Shown here in pieces: positions 16,356-25,290 of a stretch of DNA of 64,000 nt. The position numbers and the translations under genes were made by a program. The notes under the pieces are model-generated. The model was not told the DNA's origin. It did not search any database and saw only the letters and a program-made list of their open reading frames with translations. The stretch lies in the NCBI RefSeq assembly GCF_025736935.1, contig NZ_CP107048.1, forward strand, positions 2,431,501-2,495,500. Direction: 5' to 3'. The number at the start of each line of letters is the position of its first letter. Position 1 is the first letter of the stretch. The stretch comes from Qipengyuania sp. SS22. GTDB lineage: Bacteria; Pseudomonadota; Alphaproteobacteria; Sphingomonadales; Sphingomonadaceae.

Positions 16356-17531
16356 CTACTCCTCGACCGCGAACCGCAATTCGGCATGGTCGCGCAGGCG
16401 TTCGACCAGCGCTTCGCCAAGGAACGAGCCGGGCGTACCGACGCCGCCTTCGGCATCGCTGTCGAGCAAGGCCATGCCGGTTTCGGCCAGCATCCGGCTG
16501 GTCGAGCCATAGCCGGGATCATACTTGCCCTTGACCCCGTAGTGGAGCCGCTTGCCGTCGGGCCATTCGCCCACGAACAGTACATCGTAATGACCGTTCT
16601 CGCGCTCGTCCTTGCTCGGCCCCTCGCCGGGCTTGGGCGGCTTGGCGCCAAACGGGTTCTTGAGCATGTCGACCACTGCATTGGCCGCCGCCTTGCCCGC
16701 TTCGCCGGGGCTGGTGAGCATCATTTCGTCGTAGCGGAAGTCCTCGCCATAGGGATGCCCGCGCAGGAAATTGGTGCGGTGGACGTTCTTGGTGTTGATC
16801 GTCGCCATGATGAACGGCGCGGCCCATTTGCCCAGCTCGTCTTCGTAATGCGGAATCATGCCCGAAGGCTGGTCTGGGCCGTCGAAACCGGGGGCGAGGC
16901 CAAAGGGATCGTTGAGCACCTTGATGATCCCTGGGTTCTTCGCCGCCGCCTTCATCGTCGCGGTCAGGCTGGCTGCGGTGCCGCCAGAGAAGGTGCCCTG
17001 CATCGCGCGGACGCGGCCCTTGACCCGCGGCGCGGGCGAACCATGGCGGGCGACCGCTTCATGCTGGAGCATCAGCACGCCGAGATCGAAGGGGATCGAA
17101 TCGAACCCGCTCGAAAAGGTGATCCGCGCCCCGCTGGCCTTGGCGGCCTCGTGGTGGAGGTCGATCTGCTCGCGCATCCATGCCGGTTCGCCGCACAGGT
17201 CGGCGTAGTCGGTGCCGGTCTTCACACAGGCGGCGACCAACTTGTCGCCGTAGAGCTGGTAGGGGCCGACCGTGGTGAGGACGACCTTGGTCCTGCGGCA
17301 CATGGCCTCGAGGCTGGCGGGATCGTCGGCGTCGGCGACCACCAGCGGGGTCGTGGCCGGGGCGCCGATTTCGTCGCGAACCGCTTCGAGCTTGTCCATG
17401 CTCCGCCCGGCCATGGCCCATTTCGGTCCATCCGCCGCCGCGCCATATTCACGCACGAAATGCTCGGCGACCAGGCGACCGGTGTATCCGGTGGCGCCAT
17501 AGACGATAATGTCGAATTCGGTGTCGGCCAT
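16356..17531 (-). CDS. Saccharopine-dehydrogenase-like oxidoreductase (trans-acting enoyl reductase family)
   Basis: 391 residues. The N-terminus is an NAD(P)-binding Rossmann motif (FDIIVYGATGYTGRLVAEHF), followed by KWAMAGRSMDKLEAV and VLTTVGPYQLYGD, which are typical of the family that includes mycobacterial Rv2449c and Rv2953 and eukaryotic saccharopine dehydrogenase-like oxidoreductases. Members act on lipids or unknown carbonyl substrates; the exact reaction cannot be stated. AAAGGAGAGACAC before the ATG is a good ribosome-binding site. The acyl-CoA thioesterase gene lies just upstream on the same strand, consistent with fatty-acyl metabolism. Confidence 0.85.
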   Translation of the reverse strand: MADTEFDIIVYGATGYTGRLVAEHFVREYGAAADGPKWAMAGRSMDKLEAVRDEIGAPATTPLVVADADDPASLEAMCRRTKVVLTTVGPYQLYGDKLVAACVKTGTDYADLCGEPAWMREQIDLHHEAAKASGARITFSSGFDSIPFDLGVLMLQHEAVARHGSPAPRVKGRVRAMQGTFSGGTAASLTATMKAAAKNPGIIKVLNDPFGLAPGFDGPDQPSGMIPHYEDELGKWAAPFIMATINTKNVHRTNFLRGHPYGEDFRYDEMMLTSPGEAGKAAANAVVDMLKNPFGAKPPKPGEGPSKDERENGHYDVLFVGEWPDGKRLHYGVKGKYDPGYGSTSRMLAETGMALLDSDAEGGVGTPGSFLGEALVERLRDHAELRFAVEE

Positions 17532-17584
17532 GTGTCTCTCCTTTGCCGTCTGAATGCGCGTGGCGGACGGGAGAGTCAAAGACG

Positions 17585-18367
17585 TTACGGCGCGCGCGCA
17601 ATGCGCGGGAGGACGCCCGACTGGCTCGAAATTGCCAGCAAGCGTCCGTCTTCGGCGAAGTGCCGGGCACTGCCGTGAACCACGCCGCGATCGAAGGCGG
17701 CAAATTCGGTCACCGTCAGGACCCAGCCGTCATCCGCCGACTGGATATAGCGATAGGTATCGTCGAGGCTCGATCCGCCGCGCGTGGCAGGGTGCGCGCC
17801 AAGAAAGAAATCGGAAACGATCGCGAGCCAGCCCGAGTCCGCTGCAAACCCCGCCTGCGAGCGTGACCATAGCGCCTGGACGCCGCGGTCTTCGTCGGTC
17901 ATCGCCAGGCGGAGATCGATCTGGTCGGCCAAGGTTCCGGGTGCGCCCCAATCACGGTCGAGGCTCTCGCACTCGCCCGGTCCCGGCACCTCGGGCAGCG
18001 CGGCGAAGATGCGCTGTTCGCTTGGCTCGCGCGCGCCCAGTGACGCGCTGATACGGTGGGTCAGGCGTCCGCCGCTGCGGATTTCCGCCTGCCATTGTCC
18101 GACCGATTGCCCGCCGCCGCACTGTTCGCAGGAAACCACCAATTCCTCGGCATGCGTGGTCGGCGCGAGGAACTGGATGTTCGACCACAGCAGCTTCTGG
18201 CCGCTGGCGAGTTCGAGCGCGTCGACTGCGGCCGCCAGCGCGACCCCGCCCATGACATGCGGTGCGCCTTCGGGCCCCACCGTGGCGGGCGGCATGACCG
18301 GCAGGATGTATTCGCCCTCGCGCTCGCCCGGCGCAACGCGCCAGAAGGGGAAGCGCGAAACGCTCAT
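17585..18367 (-). CDS. Acyl-CoA thioesterase (double hot-dog, TesB-like)
   Basis: 260 residues with two hot-dog half domains. The first half has the pattern PHVMGGVALAAAVDALELA and NIQFLAPTTHAEELV; the second has LWSRSQAGFAADSGWLAIVSDFFLGA and SSLDDTYRYIQ, matching TesB/TE-II-like thioesterases that hydrolyse acyl-CoA in the cytoplasm. Chain-length preference is unknown. It starts 10 bases after the dcd stop on the same strand, so the two are probably co-transcribed. Confidence 0.82.
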   Translation of the reverse strand: MSVSRFPFWRVAPGEREGEYILPVMPPATVGPEGAPHVMGGVALAAAVDALELASGQKLLWSNIQFLAPTTHAEELVVSCEQCGGGQSVGQWQAEIRSGGRLTHRISASLGAREPSEQRIFAALPEVPGPGECESLDRDWGAPGTLADQIDLRLAMTDEDRGVQALWSRSQAGFAADSGWLAIVSDFFLGAHPATRGGSSLDDTYRYIQSADDGWVLTVTEFAAFDRGVVHGSARHFAEDGRLLAISSQSGVLPRIARAP

Positions 18368-18377
18368 TCTGCGGCGC

Positions 18378-18932
18378 TCACAGCCGCGGCAGCGTCACGC
18401 CGCGCTGCCCCATGTATTTGCCTGCGCGATCGCGATAGGTGGTCTCGCAGCGCTCGTTGCCCTGCAGGAACAGAAACTGGCACGCGCCCTCGTTGGCGTA
18501 GATTTTCGCGGGCAGCGGGGTGGTGTTGGAAAACTCCAGCGTGACATGGCCTTCCCAACCGGGTTCGAGCGGGGTGACGTTCACGATGATCCCGCAGCGC
18601 GCATAGGTGCTCTTGCCGAGACAGATCACCAGCACGTCTTCCGGCACGCGGAAATATTCGACCGTGCGCGCCAGCGCGAAGCTGTTGGGCGGAATTACGC
18701 AGATGTCGGTTTCGCGGTCGACCAGGCTGTCGCCGTCGAAGTTCTTCGGATCGACCACTGCGCTGTTCACATTGGTGAAGATCTTGAACTCGGGCGCCAC
18801 ACGCGCGTCATAGCCATAGCTCGACAGCCCGTAACTGATCACCCCTTCGCGGCGTTGCGCCTCGACGAAGGGCTCGATCATGCCCTCGTTCTGCGCCTTG
18901 TCGCGGATCCACTTGTCGGAAAGAATCGCCAT
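18378..18932 (-). CDS. dcd: dCTP deaminase
   Basis: 184 residues, the usual length for the E. coli-type enzyme that deaminates dCTP to dUTP for thymidylate synthesis. It starts [11 protein letters not shown] and contains the family signature [20 protein letters not shown] and the active-site strand [10 protein letters not shown]. The downstream genes encode a thioesterase and an oxidoreductase, with no functional link to pyrimidines. The product dUTP is the substrate of Dut, encoded at 47461 in this window. Confidence 0.97.
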   Translation of the reverse strand: MAILSDKWIRDKAQNEGMIEPFVEAQRREGVISYGLSSYGYDARVAPEFKIFTNVNSAVVDPKNFDGDSLVDRETDICVIPPNSFALARTVEYFRVPEDVLVICLGKSTYARCGIIVNVTPLEPGWEGHVTLEFSNTTPLPAKIYANEGACQFLFLQGNERCETTYRDRAGKYMGQRGVTLPRL

Positions 18933-19031
18933 GGGAGAGGAATTCCCGAAGTGGGGGGCGGGGGCAAGCGGGCGACGGGATTTATCCCGTATCGCGGCGA
19001 TCAATGAGTCTCTGACCCACCCGCACCCCAT

Positions 19032-19062
19032 CCGCTCGGCCTGAGCTTGTCGAAGGCCATGC
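19032..19062. repeat. REP-like element, left copy
   Basis: A 31-base sequence containing CTGAGCTTGTCGAAGG. Its reverse complement matches 19391-19421 at 29 of 31 positions, so the two copies form an inverted pair around the GIY-YIG gene. Sequences of this type are common intergenic repeats in sphingomonads (established knowledge; copy number not checked). Confidence 0.75.
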
Positions 19063-19082
19063 ACCCGGCCTAACCTCCTGGA

Positions 19083-19368
19083 ATGGCCTTCTTCGCGTAT
19101 ATCCTGCGCTGCAACGATGGCAGCTACTACACGGGCCATACCGAGGACCTCGAAATCCGGATGGCGCAGCACCAAACAGGTGCACTCGGGGGGGGATACC
19201 GCCAAGCGCCTTCCGGTGGTGCTTCTATGGTCGCAGGAATTTCCCACTCGCGACGAAGCATTCGATGCCGAACGCCAGATCAAGGGCTGGAGCCGGGCGA
19301 AGAAAGAAGCGCTGATCACGGGCGACTGGAGCAGGGTGATCGAACTTGCCAAGAACAGGCAAAGATGA
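19083..19368 (+). pseudogene. Short GIY-YIG nuclease (UPF0213 type), disrupted by a one-base frameshift
   Basis: The first 37 codons encode [21 protein letters not shown] ... a GIY-YIG core with YTG and a conserved Arg/Glu pattern. At a run of eight Gs (19188-19195) the frame is lost. The +1 frame then continues the same family: [39 protein letters not shown], ending at 19368. Removing one G gives a continuous protein of about 94 residues, the normal size. The cause may be a real mutation, slippage in the G tract, or a sequencing error. The gene is flanked by inverted REP-like repeats. Confidence 0.82.
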
Positions 19369-19390
19369 AGCCCTGACCGCGAGCGGCAGC

Positions 19391-19421
19391 GCATGGCCTT
19401 CGACAGGCTCAGGCTGAGCGG
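19391..19421. repeat. REP-like element, right copy
   Basis: Contains CCTTCGACAGGCTCAGGCTG and is the inverted partner of the copy at 19032-19062 with two mismatches. Confidence 0.75.
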
Positions 19422-19443
19422 GGTGGTAGTCCCAGTACCTCAG

Positions 19444-22400
19444 CTAGCTCGCCAGCAGCGTCGCATTTCCGCCGGCCGCGGTCGTGTCGATGCACACCAC
19501 GCGTTCCGTCGCGAAGCGCGCAACGTAATGCGGGCCGCCCGCCTTGGGGCCGGTGCCCGACAGGCCCTCGCCGCCGAAGGGCTGGCTTTCGACCACTGCG
19601 CCGATCTGGTTGCGATTGACGTAGAAATTGCCGACCTTGGCGCGCGCTTCGATGAAAGCGCGCGTATCGTCATTGCGGCTGTGGAGGCCCAGGGTCAGCC
19701 CGAACCCGGTGGCGTTGATGTCTTCCATCACGTGTTCAAGATCTGCCGCGCGATAGCGCACGACATGGAGGATCGGGCCGAAGTTCTCGCGCTTCAGGTC
19801 GAGGATCGAATCCATCTCGATGATCGTCGGCGCGACATAGCATCCGGCATTGGCTCCTCGGTGCAGGCGGCGGCGCCAGACCGGACGGCCACCCTTCTTG
19901 CGGCGCGCGACGTGGCGTTCGAGCGAGGACTTGGCATCCATGTCGATCACCGGGCCGACATCGGTCGCCAGATGTTCGGGATTGCCGATCGTGAGTGCCT
20001 CGAACCCACCGCGAATCATCTTCAGCATCTCGTCATAGACATCGTCCTGAATGTAGAGGACGCGCAAGGCGGAGCAGCGCTGACCCGCGCTCTGGAAGGC
20101 GCTGGCGACGACATCGCGCGTGACCTGTTCGGGCAGTGCGGTGGAATCGACGATCATCGCGTTCTGGCCGCCGGTTTCGGCGATCAGCGTCGCGATCGGT
20201 CCTTCGCGTGCAGCCAGCCCGCGGTTGATCGCCTGCGCGGTCTGGGTCGAGCCGGTGAAGGCGACGCCTGCAATCCGCGGATCGGACGTGATCATTTCGC
20301 CCACATCGCCCGCACCGGGAAGCAGCTGGAACGCCTCTTCGGGAATGCCCGCCGCATGGCACAGGCGCACCGCGAGTGCGGCGATCAAAGGGGTCTGTTC
20401 GGCGGGCTTGGCGACCACGGTATTGCCCGCGGCCAGCGCGGCGGCGGGGGTGCCGATGAAGATCGCCAGCGGGAAGTTCCACGGGCTGATGCAGGCGAAC
20501 ACGCCGCGGCCGTGCAGGCTCAGCCGGTTTTCCTCGCCGGTCGGGCCGGGCAGCGGGATCGGGCCGGTGAACTGGCGCCGCGCCTCATTAGCGTAGAAAC
20601 GCAGGAAATCGACCGCTTCGCGCAATTCGAGCACTGCGTCCATCAGCGTCTTGCCTGCCTCGCGCTGGCACAGGCTGAGGAATTCGTCGGTGTGTTCCTC
20701 GAACAGATCGGCGGCAGCATCGAGCAGTAGCGCGCGCTTTTCGCCGCCGAGCCGGTCCCAGCCGGGCTGGATCGCTTCGGCGCGGCTGATCGCTTCCTCG
20801 ACTTCGAAATCGAGCGCGTCGCGGCGGGTGCCGACTTCGGCGGACAGGTCGTGCGGCTTGTTGATCGGCGCGACTTCGCCCTCGGCCCCCGAAACGAAGG
20901 TCGGTTCGGCTACCCAATGGCGGTTTTCGAGTGCGGCGAGGCGGTCCTGCAGCGGCTCGAGCACCAGCGGGTCGGACAGGTCGATTCCGGCTGAATTGGG
21001 GCGGCCGGGGAAGATGTCGGTCGGCAGCGGGATGGTCGGATTGCGATAGGGTTCGACCTTTGCCATGTCCGCCACCGGATCGGTCGCCAGCTCGGCAGCG
21101 GGCACTTCCGCATCGGCCATGCGGTTGACGAAGGAGCTGTTCGCGCCGTTTTCGAGCAGGCGCCGCACGAGGTAGGCGAGCAGGTCCTTATGCGTGCCGG
21201 TGGGCGCATAGATGCGCACATTGGTGCGGTCGTTGCCTTCCATCTGCGCCAGCGCGCCATAGATATCCTCGCCCATGCCGTGAAGCCGCTGGAATTCGAG
21301 CGGTTTGCCGCCCGCCAGCGCCTTGATTGCGCCGATCGTATAGGCGTTGTGCGTGGCGAATGCGGGATAGATCGCATCGTCCGCGGCGAGCATCTTCTCG
21401 GCGCAGGCGAGATAGCTGACATCGGTCGCGAGCTTGCGCGTGAAGACCGGGAAATCGGTGAAGCCGCCGACCTGGCTGAGCTTGATCTCGGTATCCCAAT
21501 AAGCGCCCTTGACCAGCCGGACGAAGAACTTGCGGTCGTACTTGCGGGCCAGCCGCGCGGTCCAGTCGACCATCGGCGCGCCGCGCTTCTGATAGGCCTG
21601 GATGGCCAGGCCGAAGCCTTCCCAGCGGCTGCCGTCGGGGCGGGTGAACAGGCTGTCGTCGCGCGCCAGCGCCTCGATCAGATCCATCGACAGCTCGAGC
21701 CGGTCGGCTTCTTCGGCGTCGATGGTGAAATGGATGTTCGCATCGCGCGCCGCCGTGGCAAGGTCGCGCACGATCGGCAGCAGGTCGGCCACCGCAAGAT
21801 CGGCGTGGAGGAAGGTGTATTTCGGGTGCAGCGCCGACAGTTTGACCGAAATGCCCGGCGCGCTGCGGACATCACCGGTCGCTTCTTTGACCAGCCGGTC
21901 GATCGCCTTGTGATAGTTCACCCGGTAACGCTCGGCATCGTCATAGGTCATCGCGGCTTCGCCCAGCATGTCGAAGCTGTGCGTCAGTCCGCGGGCACGT
22001 TCGGGCGCGGCGCGCTTCAGCGACTCGTTGATCGTGCGGCCATAGACGAACTGGCCGCCGAGGATGCGCATGGCCTGCAGCGTCGCGGTGCGGATCACGG
22101 GTTCGCCAAGGCGGTTGACCGCGCGCTTCAGCGTCTTGCCCATCCCCTTCTGTGCCTCCTGGGGGCGATCAAGCACTTCGCCGGTCAGCATCAGCGAGAA
22201 GGTCGCGGCATTGACGAAGGTCGAGGAGCTTTCGCCCATGTGTTCGGCCCAGTCGATATCGCCGATCTTGTCGCGGATCAGCGCATCGGCGGTGGCAGCA
22301 TCGGGTACGCGCAGCAGCGCTTCGGCGAGGCACATCAGCGCCACGCCCTCTTCGGTCGCGAGGCCGTATTGGTGCAGGAACGCGTCGATCCCGCTCGCCT

Positions 22401-22581
22401 TGCGCTGGCGTGCGTCCTCGATCAGGCGGATCGCGATTTGCGCGGCTTCCTCGTGTTTCGCGCTGGCGGTGCCTGCCTGCGCCATGCGTTCGGCGACGCA
22501 GGCGTTTTCTTCCGCGCGATAGGCTTCACGGAGAGCTTGGCGGGAAATGGGGGACAGGCGGGCAGGATCGTGCAGGGCCAT
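19444..22581 (-). CDS. putA: Bifunctional proline dehydrogenase / L-glutamate-gamma-semialdehyde dehydrogenase
   Basis: 1045 residues. Residues about 70-480 are the FAD-dependent PRODH barrel (SVKLSALHPKY, RLVKGAYWDTEIKLSQVGG, YAPTGTHKDLLAYLVRRLLE). Residues about 560-1040 are the NAD-dependent aldehyde dehydrogenase half, with ISPWNFPLAIFIG, Glu in LIAETGGQNAMIVDS and the catalytic Cys in SAGQRCSALRVLY. Together they oxidise proline to glutamate at the membrane. The length fits the shorter, non-DNA-binding PutA class; no N-terminal ribbon-helix-helix domain is seen, so it is unlikely to repress its own gene. ATG 22581 has GGAG 5 bases upstream. It follows glpD on the same strand after 95 bases. 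Confidence 0.96.
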   Translation of the reverse strand: MALHDPARLSPISRQALREAYRAEENACVAERMAQAGTASAKHEEAAQIAIRLIEDARQRKASGIDAFLHQYGLATEEGVALMCLAEALLRVPDAATADALIRDKIGDIDWAEHMGESSSTFVNAATFSLMLTGEVLDRPQEAQKGMGKTLKRAVNRLGEPVIRTATLQAMRILGGQFVYGRTINESLKRAAPERARGLTHSFDMLGEAAMTYDDAERYRVNYHKAIDRLVKEATGDVRSAPGISVKLSALHPKYTFLHADLAVADLLPIVRDLATAARDANIHFTIDAEEADRLELSMDLIEALARDDSLFTRPDGSRWEGFGLAIQAYQKRGAPMVDWTARLARKYDRKFFVRLVKGAYWDTEIKLSQVGGFTDFPVFTRKLATDVSYLACAEKMLAADDAIYPAFATHNAYTIGAIKALAGGKPLEFQRLHGMGEDIYGALAQMEGNDRTNVRIYAPTGTHKDLLAYLVRRLLENGANSSFVNRMADAEVPAAELATDPVADMAKVEPYRNPTIPLPTDIFPGRPNSAGIDLSDPLVLEPLQDRLAALENRHWVAEPTFVSGAEGEVAPINKPHDLSAEVGTRRDALDFEVEEAISRAEAIQPGWDRLGGEKRALLLDAAADLFEEHTDEFLSLCQREAGKTLMDAVLELREAVDFLRFYANEARRQFTGPIPLPGPTGEENRLSLHGRGVFACISPWNFPLAIFIGTPAAALAAGNTVVAKPAEQTPLIAALAVRLCHAAGIPEEAFQLLPGAGDVGEMITSDPRIAGVAFTGSTQTAQAINRGLAAREGPIATLIAETGGQNAMIVDSTALPEQVTRDVVASAFQSAGQRCSALRVLYIQDDVYDEMLKMIRGGFEALTIGNPEHLATDVGPVIDMDAKSSLERHVARRKKGGRPVWRRRLHRGANAGCYVAPTIIEMDSILDLKRENFGPILHVVRYRAADLEHVMEDINATGFGLTLGLHSRNDDTRAFIEARAKVGNFYVNRNQIGAVVESQPFGGEGLSGTGPKAGGPHYVARFATERVVCIDTTAAGGNATLLAS

Positions 22582-22676
22582 ACGACTCCGGGAGGAACGA
22601 GGGATCAAGCAGGCCCCTTGGACCTGCGGTGGTTCCCTTTCAAGCATTGTGGAACGCGGTGGTTCCGTAGCGTCGT

Positions 22677-24164
22677 TCAGGCGCGCGCGGCGAACCAGTC
22701 GGTCACGGCCTGTTGTGCATCCTCCGCCAGGTGCAGCCCCAGCTTGCTGCGCCGCCACAATACATCCTCAGCGGTGCGGGCATATTCATGCGCGACTAGA
22801 TAGTGCAGCTCGGCCGCATAAAGCGTGCCGCCGAAGTGCCGGCCAAGATCGGCGAGCGAGGTCGCCTCGCCCAGCAACATGTTGAGCCGCGTGCCATAGG
22901 CGCGTGCCAGCCGCTGGAGCATTTCGGGCGGTACCCAGCCATAGCGTTCGTTCGCGCGCCACAGGAAGGCGGCGAAATCGCCGTTGGGCATGTCGCCGCC
23001 GGGCAGCGGTGCCTGCGCAGTCCATGCCGCGCCGGGCAGGTCGAGCACCTGGCCGAGCTTTTCCAGCGCGTGTTCGGCAAGCTTGCGATAAGTAGTAATC
23101 TTGCCGCCATAGACCGACAGGATCGGCGCGCCGCCCTCGGCTTCCAGCTCGAACACATAATCGCGCGTGACGGTCGAATTGCTCGCCGCATTGTCTTCGT
23201 AGAGCGGGCGCACCCCGGCGTAGGTGGAGACGATCTCCTCCTCGGATACTGCGCTGGCAAAATAGCGCGAGGCGGCTTCGCACAGATACGTGACCTCCTC
23301 GGGCGCGATGCGCACGTCGTCGAGATCGCCCCTGTAGAGCTGGTCGGTGGTGCCGATCAGCGTGAAGTCGCGCTCATACGGGATGGCGAAAACGATCCGC
23401 CCGTCGGGCTGCTGGAAGATATAGGCATGTTCGCCCGGGAAGCGGCGCGAAACGATGATGTGGCTGCCCTTGACCAGCCGCAGATGGGCGGGCGTGCTCC
23501 GGCCAAGCGCGGTTTTCGCAACCCGATCGACAAAGGGGCCGGCAGCATTGATTACTGCGCGCGCGGAAACCTCGCTCTCGCCAGCGCCATCGCGAAGGGT
23601 CGCCCGCCACCCGTCGGCGGCGCGCGCCAGCGCGGTGCACTCGGTCTCGACGCGCACTTCCGCGCCGCGTTCCTCGGCATCCTTGACCGTCAAGACCACC
23701 AGTCGTGCGTCCTCGACCCAGCAGTCGGAATATTCGAACCCGGCGCGCAACCGCTCCTGCAGCACCCCACGGTGTGGGGCGACGCGCAGGTCGACGCGCT
23801 TGCTGCGCGGCAGGCTCATTTTCCCGCCGATGCGGTCGTAGAGCAGCAGGCCGAGGCGCAGCATCCATTTGGGCCGCATGCTCGGTTCGTGCGGCATGAC
23901 GAAGCGCAGCGGCCAGATGATATGCGGCGCATTGCGCAGCAGCACTTCGCGTTCGCGCAGGCTCTCCGACACGAGCCGGAACTCGTAATGCTCGAGATAG
24001 CGCAGCCCGCCATGGACCAGCTTGGTGCTGGCCGAGGAAGTGTGCGAGGCGAGGTCGTCTTTCTCTACCAGCAGCACGCGCAACCCGCGCCCGGCGGCAT
24101 CGCGCGCGATCCCGGCCCCATTGATTCCGCCACCGATGACAAGGAGGTCGTAAGTCTGGTTCAT
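22677..24164 (-). CDS. glpD: Aerobic glycerol-3-phosphate dehydrogenase
   Basis: 495 residues. The N-terminus is the FAD-binding motif [20 protein letters not shown], followed by SSASTKLVHGGLRYLEHYEF and GAEVRVETECTALARAADGW. The C-terminal part has VYGGKITTYRKLAEHALEK, all typical of GlpD, which oxidises sn-glycerol-3-phosphate to DHAP and passes electrons to quinone at the inner membrane. Its ATG overlaps the mtnP stop (ATGA, 24161-24164). Coupling to a methionine-salvage gene is unusual, and no glpK or glpF is nearby. Confidence 0.96.
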   Translation of the reverse strand: MNQTYDLLVIGGGINGAGIARDAAGRGLRVLLVEKDDLASHTSSASTKLVHGGLRYLEHYEFRLVSESLREREVLLRNAPHIIWPLRFVMPHEPSMRPKWMLRLGLLLYDRIGGKMSLPRSKRVDLRVAPHRGVLQERLRAGFEYSDCWVEDARLVVLTVKDAEERGAEVRVETECTALARAADGWRATLRDGAGESEVSARAVINAAGPFVDRVAKTALGRSTPAHLRLVKGSHIIVSRRFPGEHAYIFQQPDGRIVFAIPYERDFTLIGTTDQLYRGDLDDVRIAPEEVTYLCEAASRYFASAVSEEEIVSTYAGVRPLYEDNAASNSTVTRDYVFELEAEGGAPILSVYGGKITTYRKLAEHALEKLGQVLDLPGAAWTAQAPLPGGDMPNGDFAAFLWRANERYGWVPPEMLQRLARAYGTRLNMLLGEATSLADLGRHFGGTLYAAELHYLVAHEYARTAEDVLWRRSKLGLHLAEDAQQAVTDWFAARA

Positions 24165-25033
24165 CCTCGCTGGAGCAACCGCCCAGCAATGGCATCGAGC
24201 TTGGCCAGCGTGGCGCGGTCGTGCTGTTCGGCAGCGGTGATCACCGCGTCGTTCAGCGCGTGGTCGATCGGCGAGGGGCTGCGTTTGCGCGGCAGACCCT
24301 TGCAGAACGCCTCGACAGCCTTGCGCGCCAATTTGGAGTTCTGCTCCATCTGCTCGACGACCTGCGCCAGATCGACTGCCTCGCCCTCCTCGCGCCAGCA
24401 ATCGTAATCGGTGACCATGGCCAGCAGCGCGTAGGGCAGCTCGGCCTCGCGCGCGAGGCGGGCCTCGGGCATGCCGGTCATTCCGATTACTTCAGCGCCC
24501 CAATGGCGGTATAGCCGGCTTTCCGCGCGGGTCGAGAATTGCGGACCCTCCATCGCCAGATAAGTTGCGCCCTCGGTGCATTCGCCGCCAGCGCCGGTGA
24601 CCGCCTTGGCGGCATGTTTCGCGAGCCGCGGGCAGACCGGGTCGGCCATGCTGACATGCGTGACGAAACCGTCGCCGAAGAAGGTCGACGGGCGGCCCCT
24701 GGTGTTGTCGATGAACTGGTCGACCGTGACGAAGCGGCCCGGCGCCAGCTCTTCCGACAGCGAACCGACCGCGCTGATCGCGAGGATGTCGGTACAGCCA
24801 GCGCGTTTGAGCGCATCGATATTGGCGCGTGCGTTGATGGTCGAAGGGGCGATGCGATGCCCCCGACCATGACGCGGCAGGAAGCGCACGCGGACATGGC
24901 CGATGGTCCCGCACAGGACTTCGTCCGACGGCTGTCCCCAGGGCGACTGGATCGGGATCCACTGCGCATCCTCGAGCGCATCGATGGCGTAAAGCCCCGA
25001 TCCTCCGATGATGCCGATGGTCCAGTCGCTCAT
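24161..25033 (-). CDS. mtnP: S-methyl-5'-thioadenosine phosphorylase
   Basis: 290 residues. It begins TIGIIGGSGLYAIDALEDAQ and contains VRFLPRHGRGHRIAPSTINA, AISAVGSLSEELAPG and the purine-site region FSTRAESRLYRHWGAEVIGM. MTA phosphorylase splits 5'-methylthioadenosine into adenine and 5-methylthioribose-1-phosphate in polyamine and methionine salvage. The length matches bacterial and human-like MTAPs. It is the first gene of the mtnP-glpD pair and is divergent from the PEPC-like gene. Confidence 0.93.
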   Translation of the reverse strand: MSDWTIGIIGGSGLYAIDALEDAQWIPIQSPWGQPSDEVLCGTIGHVRVRFLPRHGRGHRIAPSTINARANIDALKRAGCTDILAISAVGSLSEELAPGRFVTVDQFIDNTRGRPSTFFGDGFVTHVSMADPVCPRLAKHAAKAVTGAGGECTEGATYLAMEGPQFSTRAESRLYRHWGAEVIGMTGMPEARLAREAELPYALLAMVTDYDCWREEGEAVDLAQVVEQMEQNSKLARKAVEAFCKGLPRKRSPSPIDHALNDAVITAAEQHDRATLAKLDAIAGRLLQRG

Positions 25034-25290
25034 ATATTCCCTTTCGCGTCGCAGGCCCGTCCGTGTCCGGCAGCGCGGGTCAAGATCGCGTTAACATGAC
25101 GGCGAGGGGTGACGGCTGGCAGCGGCTAAGTCCACCCCTCAAATCGGCTAATGGTTCGCATGCAGGGTCGCGCGCAAGGCCCGCTTGCGGCATACGCATT
25201 GGTATTCACGCGCCGCCGATGGGCACCCCGCTTGACACTGCGCCCGGTTTCGCGCGGAACCCTCCGCAGTGCGGGACATAGGGAATAGTA
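25034..25290. promoter_or_regulatory. Divergent spacer between mtnP and the PEPC-like gene
   Basis: 257 bases between head-to-head starts, expected to hold both promoters. AGGGAATAGTA just before the rightward ATG is a plausible ribosome-binding context. No operator was recognised. Confidence 0.4.

Noticed and set aside
21190..24407. Two long plus-strand frames opposite putA and glpD
   Set aside because: No start context or domain; the minus-strand genes explain the open frames through strong third-position GC bias.
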